This document shows, one piece after another, positions 36,526 to 45,802 of a stretch of DNA of 64,000 nucleotides. The DNA is taken from assembly GCF_900176465.1 (NCBI RefSeq), contig NZ_FWXR01000001.1, forward strand, positions 496,001 to 560,000, written 5' to 3'. Numbering within the stretch: the stretch's first letter is position 1; every line of letters begins with the position of its first letter. Source of the DNA: Fulvimarina manganoxydans. GTDB taxonomy: Bacteria > Pseudomonadota > Alphaproteobacteria > Rhizobiales > Rhizobiaceae. The notes below the pieces were generated by a model. The model made no database searches. It saw nothing but the letters and a program-made list of their open reading frames with translations, and was not told the DNA's origin. Position numbers and translations under genes: made by a program.

Positions 36526-37350
36526 ATGGCACAATCTGCTCTTCTCAATGTGATGATCACGGCGGCCATGAAGGCCGGACGCATCCTGGCTCGCGATTTC
36601 GGAGAGGTGCAGAACCTGCAGGTCTCCATGAAGGGGCCGGCAGACTTCGTGTCGGCCGCTGACCGCCGTGCCGAGGAAACGGTTTATCGCGAGCTGTCGC
36701 GGGCCCGCCCCGACTGGGGTTTCCTGATGGAGGAGCGCGGCGCTGTCGAGGGACGCGACCCGCAGCACCGCTGGATCGTCGACCCGCTCGACGGAACGAC
36801 GAATTTCCTGCACGGGCTTCCCATTTTCGCGGTATCGATCGCTTTGGAGCGGGACGGGGAGATCGTCGCGGGCGTGATCTTCAACCCGGCGATGGACGAG
36901 CTCTTCACCGCTGAAAAGGGCGGCGGCGCCTTCATGAATGATCGCCGCATTCGCGTTGCCGCGCGTCAGCGCATGCCCGAGGCTCTGTTCGGCACCGGTG
37001 TGCCCTTCCTTGGCAAGGGCGATCATCCCGGCTTCTTGTATGAATTGCGCCAGATCATGGGTGAGAGCGCGGGCATTCGCCGCTATGGCGCGGCCGCTCT
37101 GGACCTGGCTTATGTTGCCTCCGGGCGTCTCGACGGCTTCTGGGAGCGGGCGCTTCAGCCTTGGGACGTTGCGGCCGGCGCGATCCTCGTTCGCGAGGCC
37201 GGCGGTTTCCTGACCGGTATTGAGGGCGAGCCCTTCGATCACATTCGCGGCGACGTCGTCTGCGGCAACGAGTTCATGCACAAGGCGCTGGTCACCGAAC
37301 TCGGCAAGGCCACGGCCAAGCGCAAGGCCGCGCGCAGCCCGGCGTCTTGA
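36526..37350 (+). CDS. Inositol monophosphatase family protein (SuhB-like)
   Basis: This 274-aa Mg-dependent, Li-sensitive phosphatase has metal ligands Glu69/Glu70 and the signature WIVDPLDGTTNF (83-94). Second-site residues are in WDVAAGAILVREAGG. It most likely hydrolyses myo-inositol 1-phosphate; related enzymes also act on other sugar phosphates. The gene follows efp in the same orientation, as in other Rhizobiales. The C-terminal tail is basic. Confidence 0.92.
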   Translation: MAQSALLNVMITAAMKAGRILARDFGEVQNLQVSMKGPADFVSAADRRAEETVYRELSRARPDWGFLMEERGAVEGRDPQHRWIVDPLDGTTNFLHGLPIFAVSIALERDGEIVAGVIFNPAMDELFTAEKGGGAFMNDRRIRVAARQRMPEALFGTGVPFLGKGDHPGFLYELRQIMGESAGIRRYGAAALDLAYVASGRLDGFWERALQPWDVAAGAILVREAGGFLTGIEGEPFDHIRGDVVCGNEFMHKALVTELGKATAKRKAARSPAS

Positions 37351-37576
37351 GCTCTGAGTGCCGTTGAATCCGACCTGCATCCGCCGCTCCATCGCGCAGG
37401 ACGCTGTGCGGGGCGATTAACGGTAAATTAACACTTGCATTTTTGTGGATCGCCCGCGTGTTTCCAACCATGCGGCTACCCCCTATTGTTGCTGCGCAGG
37501 ATCGGGCATTCGAATGACGCATGGCCGAAGACGTCGGGACGGACGCCGGCGACGACGGTGAAAGCAGCGGGGCAGT

Positions 37577-38626
37577 ATGAAGGTCTTCAATTCGCGATCG
37601 GACACGAAGACGAGACCGGACCAGTATGACGCGATGCGGCTGTCGAGCCCGCTCGTCTTTCTCTGGTCCATGCTGGTCTTTCTCGCGCTGGCGGGCTTCG
37701 TCGCGGCGATCCTCGGCAGGCAGGTGTCCCAGGCCTTCGCCACCAATCCCGGCCTCAATGGCTTGATCGTCGGCGTCCTGACCGTGGGCATCGTCCTGGC
37801 GCTCCTGCAGGTCTGGCGTTTGTCGCGGGAAGTGCGCTGGGTGAATGCCTATCGCGACGGCGACGAGAGCTTTCAGCGCATGAAGGACCCGGTCCTCCTG
37901 GCGCCGATGCGCGCCATGATCGGCGGACGGCGAACGATCTCCCTTTCGACGACCTCCATGCGGTCGATCCTCGATTCGATCGCCACCCGGCTCGACGAGA
38001 CGCGCGACATTGCCCGCTATCTCATCGGGCTTCTCGTCTTTCTGGGCCTTCTCGGCACCTTCTGGGGCCTCTTGCGGACGATCGGATCGATCGGCGCAAC
38101 CATTCAGGGTCTCGATCCGACGGGCGGCGATACGGCGAGCGTGCTCGACGCGCTGAAGGCCGGTCTCGCCGCGCCGCTCGCCGGCATGGGCACCGCGTTT
38201 TCCTCTTCGCTCTTCGGCCTGTCGGGCTCGCTCGTTCTTGGTTTTCTCGACCTGCAGATCGGGCGCGCCCAGAACCGGTTCTACACCGAGCTTGAAAACT
38301 GGCTGTCCTCGGTGACCGATGTTGGCTCCGACATGGTTCTGCCGCCACATCAGGGTCAACAAGCCGCGATATCGGGGAGCGAGGAACTGAGGAAGCTCGC
38401 CGAACGGCTCGACCGCATGGTGCAGGATCAATCGGCCAATCCGCGCACCAGCGCTGCCATGGCCAATCTCGCCGAGAGCATTCAGGGCCTCGTCCAGCAC
38501 ATGCGCGGGGAACAGCAGATCATGCGCGACTTCGTGGAATCCCAGGCGAGCGAACAACGCGAATTGCGCAAAGTGCTGGAGCGGCTCGCGGCCAAGACCG
38601 ACGACAGCTCCGGTCAGGGGAGTTGA
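37577..38626 (+). CDS. MotA/TolQ/ExbB-type proton channel protein
   Basis: This 349-aa inner-membrane protein has hydrophobic segments at about residues 26-47 and 60-78. The conserved MotA/ExbB pair is further in (YLIGLLVFLGLLGTFWGLL and GLAAPLAGMGTAFSSSLFGL). The C-terminal cytoplasmic domain is helical with a Q/E-rich end. It pairs with the next gene, 3 nt downstream, which has the matching Asp-bearing single span plus OmpA domain. Together they should form a proton-driven envelope complex, not a flagellar stator, since no flagellar genes are near. Confidence 0.88.
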   Translation: MKVFNSRSDTKTRPDQYDAMRLSSPLVFLWSMLVFLALAGFVAAILGRQVSQAFATNPGLNGLIVGVLTVGIVLALLQVWRLSREVRWVNAYRDGDESFQRMKDPVLLAPMRAMIGGRRTISLSTTSMRSILDSIATRLDETRDIARYLIGLLVFLGLLGTFWGLLRTIGSIGATIQGLDPTGGDTASVLDALKAGLAAPLAGMGTAFSSSLFGLSGSLVLGFLDLQIGRAQNRFYTELENWLSSVTDVGSDMVLPPHQGQQAAISGSEELRKLAERLDRMVQDQSANPRTSAAMANLAESIQGLVQHMRGEQQIMRDFVESQASEQRELRKVLERLAAKTDDSSGQGS

Positions 38627-38629
38627 TCC

Positions 38630-39658
38630 ATGGCGCTCGCCCGCAATCGCCGCGCCGAGCGTGGCGTCGATTACTGGCCCGGCTTCGTCGACGCTTTGTC
38701 GACGCTGCTTCTGGCGATCATGTTCCTCCTCTCGGTCTTCGTCTTGGCGCAGTTTCTTCTGAGCCGCGAAATTTCCGGCAAGGATGCCGTGCTTGATCGG
38801 TTGAACAGCCAGATCGCTGAATTGACCCAGCTTTTGGCGCTCGAACGCTCGGCCGGCCAGGATTACGAGGATCAGATCGTGACGCTGCGGGCCTCCTTGG
38901 CTGGTATTACGGATGAGCGTGACCAATTGCAGACGGCGCTGAACTCGGGCGCGGGTTCGGTGGCGGAGGCCAACCAGCAGCTGAGCGCGCTTCAGGAAAA
39001 TCTGGAGGACGAACGCTCGATCTCCCAGCGGGCCCAGAGCCAGATCGAACTCCTCAACCAGCAGCTCGCCGCCTTGCGCCAGCAGATCGCCGCGTTGGAA
39101 GCAGCCCTTGAAGCCTCGGAAACCCGCGACCGGGAAAGCCAGACCAAGATCGCCGATCTCGGCCGGCGCTTGAACGTGGCGCTCGCCCAGCGGGTTCAGG
39201 AACTCTCGCGCTATCGCTCCGACTTCTTCGGTCGTCTGCGGGAAATCCTCGCGGGTCGCGACAATATCCGCATTGTCGGCGATCGCTTCGTCTTCCAGTC
39301 GGAGGTCCTCTTCTCCTCTGGTTCTGCTGATCTTCAAGCCGCCGGTACGGACGAACTCGACCAGATCGCTACGGCGATCAAGGAGATCGCCCGTGAGATT
39401 CCGTCCGACATCAATTGGATCATCCGTGTCGACGGCCACACGGACAATGTGCCGGTCTCGAGCAATCGCTTCGTCGACAATTGGGAGCTTTCGACCGCGC
39501 GTGCTGATGCCGTCGTTCGCTATCTCGTCGATCAGGGCGTGCCGGGTGAACATCTCGCCGCGGCCGGTTTCGGCGAGTTTCAGCCTCTGGAAGAGGGCGA
39601 CAGCCCGGAGGCACGCTCGCGCAATCGCCGGATCGAGTTCAAGCTGACCGAGCGATGA
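38630..39658 (+). CDS. Peptidoglycan-binding OmpA/MotB-type protein
   Basis: The protein has 342 aa. A single N-terminal span (FVDALSTLLLAIMFLLSVFV) carries Asp21, equivalent to the proton-binding Asp of MotB/ExbD. A coiled coil covers about residues 45-190 (ELLNQQLAALRQQIAALEAA). The C-terminal OmpA domain has IIRVDGHTDNVPVSSN and SRNRRIEFKL, which bind peptidoglycan. It is the partner of the ExbB-like protein just upstream and would anchor that complex to the cell wall. Confidence 0.9.
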   Translation: MALARNRRAERGVDYWPGFVDALSTLLLAIMFLLSVFVLAQFLLSREISGKDAVLDRLNSQIAELTQLLALERSAGQDYEDQIVTLRASLAGITDERDQLQTALNSGAGSVAEANQQLSALQENLEDERSISQRAQSQIELLNQQLAALRQQIAALEAALEASETRDRESQTKIADLGRRLNVALAQRVQELSRYRSDFFGRLREILAGRDNIRIVGDRFVFQSEVLFSSGSADLQAAGTDELDQIATAIKEIAREIPSDINWIIRVDGHTDNVPVSSNRFVDNWELSTARADAVVRYLVDQGVPGEHLAAAGFGEFQPLEEGDSPEARSRNRRIEFKLTER

Positions 39659-39694
39659 CGGCGTCTTTCACAGTTCGCTTCTGACATGGCTGGG

Positions 39695-40432
39695 ATGTCG
39701 CGCGCGGCTCGTCTTCTCGATTTGATCGAGGCGCTGCGCCGCCATCGTCGCCCCGTGCGGGGCGTCGACCTGGCCGGAGACCTCGGCATCAGCCTGCGCA
39801 CCCTTTACCGCGATATCGCAACGCTGCAGGGGCAGGGCGTGCCCGTTGAAGGGGAGGCGGGGCTCGGCTACGTGCTTCGTCCTGGCCTCACGCTTCCGCC
39901 GCTGAATTTCGATATCGACGAGATCGACGCCATGGTTCTTGGCCTGCGGCTCGTCGCAAGGCGTTTGCCCAAGACGCTCGGACGGGATGCGGAGAGCGCT
40001 CTCGCGAAGATCGAGGCGGTTCTTCCCAAGGGGCGATCGATCGACGACGTTCAGCTTCTCGTCGGCTCGCCCGCTGGCGAAACAGGCCCCGTGCTCGAGA
40101 CGATCCGACGCGGCATTCGGGACGAAGCGGCGCTCGCCATCGACTACCGTGACAAGAATGGCGCTCCCAGCCGGCGGGTCGTCTGGCCCGTGCTTGTCGG
40201 CTTTTTCGACCAGGTCGAGGTGTTGGCGGCGTGGTGCGAACTGCGCGCGGGTTTCCGCTATTTTCGCCTCGACCGTATCGCCGCGATCGAGCCGGCCGGT
40301 CGGGGCATCGGCCGGCGGCACAGAATTCTTCTCGCGGATTGGAAGATTTATCGTGATCAGGAGGAGGCGAAAGGCGAAAAGGGACCGTCGCCTTTTCCGT
40401 CGACCCCCGCCAACGCTCCTGACAGAAGCTGA
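39695..40432 (+). CDS. YafY/WYL-type transcriptional regulator
   Basis: This 245-aa protein (start MSRAARLLDLIEALRRH; an ATG at 39686 is also possible) has a winged helix (GVDLAGDLGISLRTLYRDIA) followed by a WYL-like ligand domain containing LAIDYRDKNG and a DQVEVLAAWCELR segment. YafY-type regulators often control a neighbouring VOC gene. The next gene, 54 nt downstream, is one, so an autoregulated pair is likely. Signal and target are unknown. Confidence 0.86.
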   Translation: MSRAARLLDLIEALRRHRRPVRGVDLAGDLGISLRTLYRDIATLQGQGVPVEGEAGLGYVLRPGLTLPPLNFDIDEIDAMVLGLRLVARRLPKTLGRDAESALAKIEAVLPKGRSIDDVQLLVGSPAGETGPVLETIRRGIRDEAALAIDYRDKNGAPSRRVVWPVLVGFFDQVEVLAAWCELRAGFRYFRLDRIAAIEPAGRGIGRRHRILLADWKIYRDQEEAKGEKGPSPFPSTPANAPDRS

Positions 40433-40486
40433 CACTGGCTCGCGTTAGTCCTGTTTCGTCATCAACGACCAACGGGACGGAATGTC

Positions 40487-40876
40487 ATGACTCTCAAGAT
40501 CGCAGGTGCCCCTTATACGCTTCTCTATGTGGACGATGTCCCTGCCTCGGCAGCGAAGATCGCCACTTTCCTCGGCGTCGAGCCGGTCCACAACGAGGCG
40601 ACCTTCGCGCTCTTCATCGTGGCGGGCGGCAAGCTCGGCCTCTGGCGGATCGGCGACGTCCTTCCTCTAGTGGCGGAGCGTCCCGGTTCTGCCGAGTTCG
40701 CACTCGCCATCGAAGGCGGCCCGGCAGCGGTGGACGCAGCTTTCGACAAGGCCAAGGAAATCGGGCTCATACCCCTCCAGGCCCCGACCGCAATGGATTT
40801 CGGCTACACCTTCACCGCCGCCTTCGAAGACGGCAATCGTATTCGGATCTTCGACACGGCAGACGATCCACGCTGA
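40487..40876 (+). CDS. VOC superfamily (glyoxalase-like) protein
   Basis: This 129-aa protein has two beta-alpha-beta-beta-beta modules (YTLLYVDDVPASAAKIATFL; GYTFTAAFEDGNRIRIF). The family includes glyoxalases, dioxygenases and antibiotic-binding proteins. The N-terminal His/Glu metal ligands of classical glyoxalase I are not evident, so it may bind a ligand without catalysis. It follows the YafY-type regulator and probably is its target. Confidence 0.85.
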   Translation: MTLKIAGAPYTLLYVDDVPASAAKIATFLGVEPVHNEATFALFIVAGGKLGLWRIGDVLPLVAERPGSAEFALAIEGGPAAVDAAFDKAKEIGLIPLQAPTAMDFGYTFTAAFEDGNRIRIFDTADDPR

Positions 40877-40901
40877 TCGTTGCCATCCCACTGACACAAA
40901 A

Positions 40902-40930
40902 CGAGCGGCGCGGGTCATCCGCGCCGCTCG
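40902..40930. terminator. Hairpin between convergent genes
   Basis: Perfect 12-bp stem CGAGCGGCGCGG/CCGCGCCGCTCG with the loop GTCAT, 25 nt past the VOC stop and 18 nt from the stop of the opposing gene. It probably ends both transcripts, although T-runs are weak. Confidence 0.7.
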
Positions 40931-40948
40931 ATCAATCCATTCAAGTTC

Positions 40949-41362
40949 TTACTGGGCTGTGATCGTCTGGGTCACGAGGTTCCCATCGACGCGGATCGGA
41001 CCGTCTTCCTTCGCGCCAAGCGTATATTCGAAGACGCCTTCCTCGTTGCCGCCAGCCTCGGAATGGACCATCAGCATCAGCATGTCGCCGCTTGCGACGT
41101 CCTCGTCGAGGGTCGCGGAGACGTTCTCATTCGTCCCGGCTTCAAGCGGCGCATGGCCGACGACGGGACCCGGTTTCATCTCGGAATCGGTGCGGTGGAT
41201 CACCAGCCAACCCTTTTCGGGCGCGACCACCTGCTCGGCGGTGACGGAGCCGCCCGAAACGCTCTGGTCGGATGCGGTGACCGAGGGGGTCATGTCGCTT
41301 TGGGCGAAAGCCGGCACGGCGAGGCCGGCGGTCAGGAAGAGGGCGATCGTCGTTCTCGTCAT
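40949..41362 (-). CDS. DUF7282-type exported protein
   Basis: This 137-aa protein has a signal peptide (TTIALFLTAGLAVPAFA, cleaved before QSD). One small beta-sandwich domain follows: SVTAEQVVAPEKGWLVIHR, VVGHAPLEAGTNENV, DMLMLMVHSEAGGNEEG. The layout matches DUF7282 proteins, whose function is not established. It is predicted periplasmic. GAGAGG lies 8 nt before the ATG. Confidence 0.72.
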   Translation of the reverse strand: MTRTTIALFLTAGLAVPAFAQSDMTPSVTASDQSVSGGSVTAEQVVAPEKGWLVIHRTDSEMKPGPVVGHAPLEAGTNENVSATLDEDVASGDMLMLMVHSEAGGNEEGVFEYTLGAKEDGPIRVDGNLVTQTITAQ

Positions 41363-41706
41363 GAAGTGTTCCTCTCAAGGCTCTTGAAGCTCGGACGGCT
41401 TGGCGCTCTTCATGTCGCCAAAAACCGCCTTGGGTTCACGATCGAATTCCGCCTGCCATTGATCGGCGGTATGACGGATTTCGGAGGAAGGTACGTCACC
41501 CGAGACAGACGGCTTCGTGCCTCGCCGTGACGTGATCGACGCAGTATCTTTACTCACGTCCACGTTATGCGCCCGTGATCAATCTGTTCTTCTGACTAAA
41601 CGGCAATTGACGAAAACGAGCCTTGCGAGCAGCATAGCTGACGAACGGGGAGGACCGTTCGAAGCAAAAAGCCGCGCGTTTCGACGCGGCAAGGGAGGAC
41701 AATCGC

Positions 41707-42972
41707 ATGAAGACTTGGCTTCTGGCCTCGGTGGCGACGCTTGCCCTGGGACTGGCTTCGGCCGCAACTGCGCAGCAGCAACAGCTCGGCGACAACATGG
41801 AGAAGCTTCAGGCGTTCCAGGCGACCGGGACGTCCATGGACTTCCGCACGATCGAGCAGACGGGCGATTATGCCGATCAGCTGCGCAAGAACCTCCAAAG
41901 CATCGAGCTGCCCGACGGGTTCAAGATCGATCTTTACGCCGTCGTTCCCGATGCCCGACACATCGCAGTCGGTCCACAAGGGGTTGCGACCTTTGTCGGC
42001 ACACGAAAGCAGAATGTCTGGGTCGTGACGGACCGAGATAAGAACCGCGTCGCGGATGAGGTCAAAGAGTTCGCGCCGTCGATCGAATTCGCGATCCCCA
42101 ACGGCGTCTGCTTCTCCAAGGACGGGTTCCTCTACATCGCCGAACAGAACCGGGTCCTGGTCATGCCGGCGGCCGAATTCTTCTATGAAAGCCCCGACGT
42201 GGCGGTGGGTGTCGTCGTGCCCAAGGGCGAGCTGGTTCCGGCCTCGGAGGAATCGTTCAACCACACGGCGCGCGTCTGTCGCATCGGGCCGGACGACAAG
42301 CTCTATATCGCGCTTGGCCAGCCCTTCAATGTGCCGCCTCAGGAGAAGATGGACCTCTACAATCAGGAGGGGATCGGCGGCATCGTTCGCATGAATCGCG
42401 ATGGAACGGGCCGCGAAGTCTTTGCGCGAGGGATCCGCAATTCGGTCGGCATGCAATTCAATCCCGCCAATGGCGATCTGTGGTTTACCGATAATCAGGT
42501 CGACGGCATGGGCGACGACATCCCACCCGGCGAGCTCAATCGCGCGACTGGGTCTGGCCAGAATTTCGGGTTTCCTTGGTATGGCGGCGGCTCGGTTCGC
42601 ACAGCCGAATACAAAGATGAAGAGCCGGCTGCGGATGCCGTGATGCCGCAGGTCGAGTTCACCGCCCATGCGGCCGATCTCGGCATGGACTTCTACTCTG
42701 GCACCAGCTTTCCCCAAAAATACCGAGGCGGCATCTTCTCCGCCCAGCACGGCTCCTGGAATCGCACTGAGCCGGTCGGCGCTCGGGTGATGTTCACGCC
42801 GGTGAATGAGGACGGGACAGCTGGCGAAGCGGAAGTTTTTGCATCCGGCTGGCTGACCGAGAGCGGCGAATATATCGGCCGTCCGGTCGATGTCGAAGTG
42901 ATGAAGGACGGCTCGCTTCTCGTCTCCGACGATCTCGCCGGCGCGGTCTATCGCATCTCCTACGAGAAATAG
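41707..42972 (+). CDS. PQQ-dependent sugar dehydrogenase family protein
   Basis: This 421-aa periplasmic protein has a signal peptide (LLASVATLALGLASAATA). It has the six-bladed propeller of the sorbosone/glucose dehydrogenase family: ELPDGFKIDLYA, VVTDRDKNRVADEV, FNHTARVCRIGPDDKLYIAL, GIRNSVGMQFNP, WFTDNQVDGMGDD, FSAQHGSWNR. Such enzymes oxidise aldoses or sorbosone with PQQ and pass electrons to a cytochrome. The gene 97 bp downstream encodes a small c-type cytochrome, a fitting acceptor. No PQQ synthesis genes are in the window. Confidence 0.85.
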   Translation: MKTWLLASVATLALGLASAATAQQQQLGDNMEKLQAFQATGTSMDFRTIEQTGDYADQLRKNLQSIELPDGFKIDLYAVVPDARHIAVGPQGVATFVGTRKQNVWVVTDRDKNRVADEVKEFAPSIEFAIPNGVCFSKDGFLYIAEQNRVLVMPAAEFFYESPDVAVGVVVPKGELVPASEESFNHTARVCRIGPDDKLYIALGQPFNVPPQEKMDLYNQEGIGGIVRMNRDGTGREVFARGIRNSVGMQFNPANGDLWFTDNQVDGMGDDIPPGELNRATGSGQNFGFPWYGGGSVRTAEYKDEEPAADAVMPQVEFTAHAADLGMDFYSGTSFPQKYRGGIFSAQHGSWNRTEPVGARVMFTPVNEDGTAGEAEVFASGWLTESGEYIGRPVDVEVMKDGSLLVSDDLAGAVYRISYEK

Positions 42973-43069
42973 GACCACCGCATCAGACCGGCCGCAAGCT
43001 GATTGCGGCCGGCACTCGGTCTCAATCAATCGCCCGCCCGCGGCACACTTCTTTGAAGGTCCATCCCCC

Positions 43070-43402
43070 ATGATCGTCTCGCCGCGCGCCGCACTTGCGG
43101 GTTTCTTCTTCGCTTGCGCTCTGACAAGCGCGACTGCCGCCGCAGATCTATCGGCAGGTCGCGAAAAGGCGGCCCAATGCGCGACCTGCCATGGGCTCGA
43201 CGGGATCGCCACGGCGCCGGATGCGCCCAATATCGCAGGTGACAGCCGCTATTACTTGAAAGACCAACTCGAAGCCTTTCGCTCCGGCCGGCGCCAACAC
43301 CAGCAGATGTCGATCATCGCGCAAGGGCTCTCGGACGAGGATATCGCTGACCTCGTCGCCTGGTATTCGGCGATCGAGGTGACCGCGACAATGCCGCAGT
43401 AG
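43070..43402 (+). CDS. Class I c-type cytochrome
   Basis: This 110-aa protein has a signal peptide (GFFFACALTSATAAA) and one haem site, CATCH. The distal methionine is probably in HQQMSIIAQGLSDED, followed by the closing helix DIADLVAWYSAIE. It is periplasmic. Its place after the PQQ-type dehydrogenase suggests it is that enzyme's electron acceptor. It converges with the ABC exporter gene, 26 nt between stops. Confidence 0.9.
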   Translation: MIVSPRAALAGFFFACALTSATAAADLSAGREKAAQCATCHGLDGIATAPDAPNIAGDSRYYLKDQLEAFRSGRRQHQQMSIIAQGLSDEDIADLVAWYSAIEVTATMPQ

Positions 43403-43428
43403 GACAATTGCCGCAGTCGGATGCGGAC

Positions 43429-45234
43429 CTACTCCGCTGCTTCGCTGATGCGGCCGGCCTCGAATTGCAGTCTTGCCAAGCGCGCATACAGGCCGCCCTG
43501 AGCGATCAGGCTCTGATGGGTGCCTTCCTCGACGATGCGGCCGCCATCGAGCACCAGGATGCGGTCGGCTTTGAGCACCGTGGCGAGGCGATGGGCGATG
43601 ACGAGGGTGGTTCGTCCGACCATCAATTCGTCGAGCGCCTTCTGAACGAGAACCTCGCTCTCGGCGTCGAGCGCCGATGTCGCCTCGTCGAGCAGCAGGA
43701 TGGGGGCGTCGCGTAAGATCGCTCGCGCGATCGCGATCCGTTGGCGTTGGCCGCCGGAAAGCGTGACGCCGCGCTCGCCGAGGATCGTTTGATAGCCGTG
43801 TTCGAGCCTCTCGATGAACTCGCTAGCCAGCGCCGATTTTGCCGCCTGTCTCACGGCATCTTCGCTGGCGCCGGCCTCCCCGAAGGCGATATTCTCGAGA
43901 GCGGAAGCCGCGAAGACCACGGTGTCCTGGGGCACGAGGGCGAGACGCCGGCGCAGATCAGCAGGGTCGGCCTGTTTGAGATTGACGCCATCGACGCGGA
44001 TCGTTCCTTTCATCGGATCGTAGAAGCGCTCGAGAAGGGCGAAGATCGTCGATTTGCCGGAGCCGGACGGCCCGACGATTGCGACCGTTTCGCCTTGCCC
44101 GATCGAGAAGCTGAGATCGTGGATCGCCGGAAGATCGGGCCGGGTCGGATAGGCGAAGGACACGTTCTGGAACGCGACTGTTCCGCGAGCCGGCGAGGGG
44201 AGGGCGATCGGTTTTGCTGGGCTGATCACCAACGGTTCCTCGGCAAGAAGTTCCGACAGACGCTCGGCCGCGCCGGCGGCAAGCGCCAATTCGCCCCAGA
44301 CTTCCGACAATTGCCCGAGCGCTCCCGCCGCGAAGACGGCATATAGCAGGAATTGGCCGAGCGTGCCGGGCGACAGGGTGCCGATGGCGACCCGGCTGGC
44401 GCCGATCCAGAGGACGGCGACGACGGAGGCGAAGATCAGGAAGATCGCGAAGGCGGTCAGAAAAGCGCGCGCCTTGATCGACGAGCGTGCCGCGCCGAAG
44501 GCGGCATCGACCGCCCTGTCGTAGCGTCCCGAGATCGCTCGCTCGCTCGTAAAAGCCTGAACCGTGCGCATCGCGCCGATCGCCTCGGTGGCATAGGCGG
44601 TTGCCTCCGCCAGCGTGTCCTGGGCAATGCGCGAGCGGCGCCGCACTCCGCGCCCGAAGGCGACGAGCGGCAAGACGATGAAGGGGATCGCGGCGATGAC
44701 GATGAGCGACAAGCCGGGGCTCGTCGCGACCATCATCGCCAGTGCCCCGAGAAACAGAATCGCGTTGCGCAGGAAGAGGGAGGCCGTCGCGCCGACCGCG
44801 GATTTCACCTGAGTCGTATCGGCCGCAAGGCGCGAGACGATCTCGCCCGAAAGTGACTTGTCGTAAAAGCTCGGCGAAAGCCGCGTCACATGCGCGAAAA
44901 CGTCTTTGCGCAGATCCGCCACCACGCGCTCGCCGAGACTGATGACGAAGAAATAGCGCCCCGCGCTTGCGATCGCGAGAAGCGCAGCAAGGACGAGAAG
45001 CATGGCGAAATAGGTGTCGATGAAGCCGGTATCGGCCGCGCCGAATCCCTTGTCGATCACGCGGCGAACGGCGAGCGGGAGCGACAAGGTCGTCAAAGCG
45101 GCGAGGGCGAGAAAGATCACCGCCCCGACGACCATGCCCTTATGACGTTTGAGATAAGGTATGAGGCGGGCGAGGGGCTGCAGATTTCGGCGGCGTTTGG
45201 CCTCGTCCTGGGCGTCCGCTGTCCTCCGCGCCAT
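43429..45234 (-). CDS. ABC exporter (fused membrane and ATPase domains)
   Basis: At 601 aa, this is a homodimeric type IV (MsbA-like) half-transporter. An N-terminal domain of six membrane helices (GAVIFLALAALTTLSLPLAV onward) is followed by a nucleotide-binding domain: Walker A GPSGSGKST, signature LSGGQRQRIAIARA, Walker B ILLLDEATSALD, H-loop VIAHRL. The start at 45234 is the last Met before the basic N-terminus (MARRTADAQDEAKRRR). It is divergent from rpmE, as in other Rhizobiales. Lipid or multidrug export is possible; the substrate cannot be told from sequence. Confidence 0.9.
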   Translation of the reverse strand: MARRTADAQDEAKRRRNLQPLARLIPYLKRHKGMVVGAVIFLALAALTTLSLPLAVRRVIDKGFGAADTGFIDTYFAMLLVLAALLAIASAGRYFFVISLGERVVADLRKDVFAHVTRLSPSFYDKSLSGEIVSRLAADTTQVKSAVGATASLFLRNAILFLGALAMMVATSPGLSLIVIAAIPFIVLPLVAFGRGVRRRSRIAQDTLAEATAYATEAIGAMRTVQAFTSERAISGRYDRAVDAAFGAARSSIKARAFLTAFAIFLIFASVVAVLWIGASRVAIGTLSPGTLGQFLLYAVFAAGALGQLSEVWGELALAAGAAERLSELLAEEPLVISPAKPIALPSPARGTVAFQNVSFAYPTRPDLPAIHDLSFSIGQGETVAIVGPSGSGKSTIFALLERFYDPMKGTIRVDGVNLKQADPADLRRRLALVPQDTVVFAASALENIAFGEAGASEDAVRQAAKSALASEFIERLEHGYQTILGERGVTLSGGQRQRIAIARAILRDAPILLLDEATSALDAESEVLVQKALDELMVGRTTLVIAHRLATVLKADRILVLDGGRIVEEGTHQSLIAQGGLYARLARLQFEAGRISEAAE

Positions 45235-45466
45235 GCCGCGTCTCCTACTATCTGCCTGTCTGACTGTGATCCGTCGTCGACATGTCATGCAATGCCGGCG
45301 GCGTCGGCCCTTGGGCCTTGTGCCGAATGCGTCGCTTGTGTATAGGCTCGCCCCTGAATTTGAAAGCTTTCAAGCTTTCTTGTCCCCGCGACATCGAGAC
45401 GTGCCGGCAGCTTCTGCTGCAGCGTCTGCCTTTGCGGGACGCCTGGCATAGCGAAGGACAGGACCG

Positions 45467-45688
45467 ATGAAGAAAGACATCCATCCCAAATACCACACCA
45501 TCACCGTAGTGATGACCAACGGCACCGAGTACCAGACTCGTTCGACCTGGGGCTCCGAGGGCGACAAGCTCAATCTCGACATCGATCCGACGAGCCATCC
45601 GGCCTGGACCGGCGGCAATCAGCAGCTCATGGATCGCGGCGGCCGTGTCTCGCGCTTCAAGAAGCGCTACGAAGGCCTCGGCATCTAA
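45467..45688 (+). CDS. rpmE: Ribosomal protein L31 (cysteine-free form)
   Basis: This 73-aa large-subunit protein opens with [20 protein letters not shown] and ends [13 protein letters not shown]. It is the long alphaproteobacterial L31 lacking the four zinc-binding cysteines, so it does not serve as a zinc store. A strong terminator follows. Confidence 0.95.
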   Translation: MKKDIHPKYHTITVVMTNGTEYQTRSTWGSEGDKLNLDIDPTSHPAWTGGNQQLMDRGGRVSRFKKRYEGLGI

Positions 45689-45732
45689 TTCGGCACTCTG
45701 CGGGCCGAGCGATCGGTTGCATGAGACTGAAG

Positions 45733-45766
45733 GCCCGGCTCGCGTCTTAGCGAGGCCGGGTTTTTC
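45733..45766 (+). terminator. Intrinsic terminator of rpmE
   Basis: GC-rich stem CCCGGCTCGC (45734-45743) / GCGAGGCCGGG with one bulge, then TTTTTC, about 45 nt past the rpmE stop. Confidence 0.85.
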
Positions 45767-45802
45767 TCGTTGGCATTGAGAGTTCGGATAGGGGGCCTGG
45801 CC

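Noticed and set aside
37292-39553. 753-aa frame antisense to the ExbB/OmpA pair
   Set aside because: It spans several real genes on the other strand and shows no domain or ribosome-binding site.
41375-41563. 62-aa minus frame upstream of the DUF7282-type gene
   Set aside because: GTG start, no ribosome-binding site and no recognisable features. It could be real but is not supported.
41596-43230. 544-aa frame antisense to the PQQ-type dehydrogenase
   Set aside because: The plus strand has a signal peptide and propeller motifs; the antisense frame has none.
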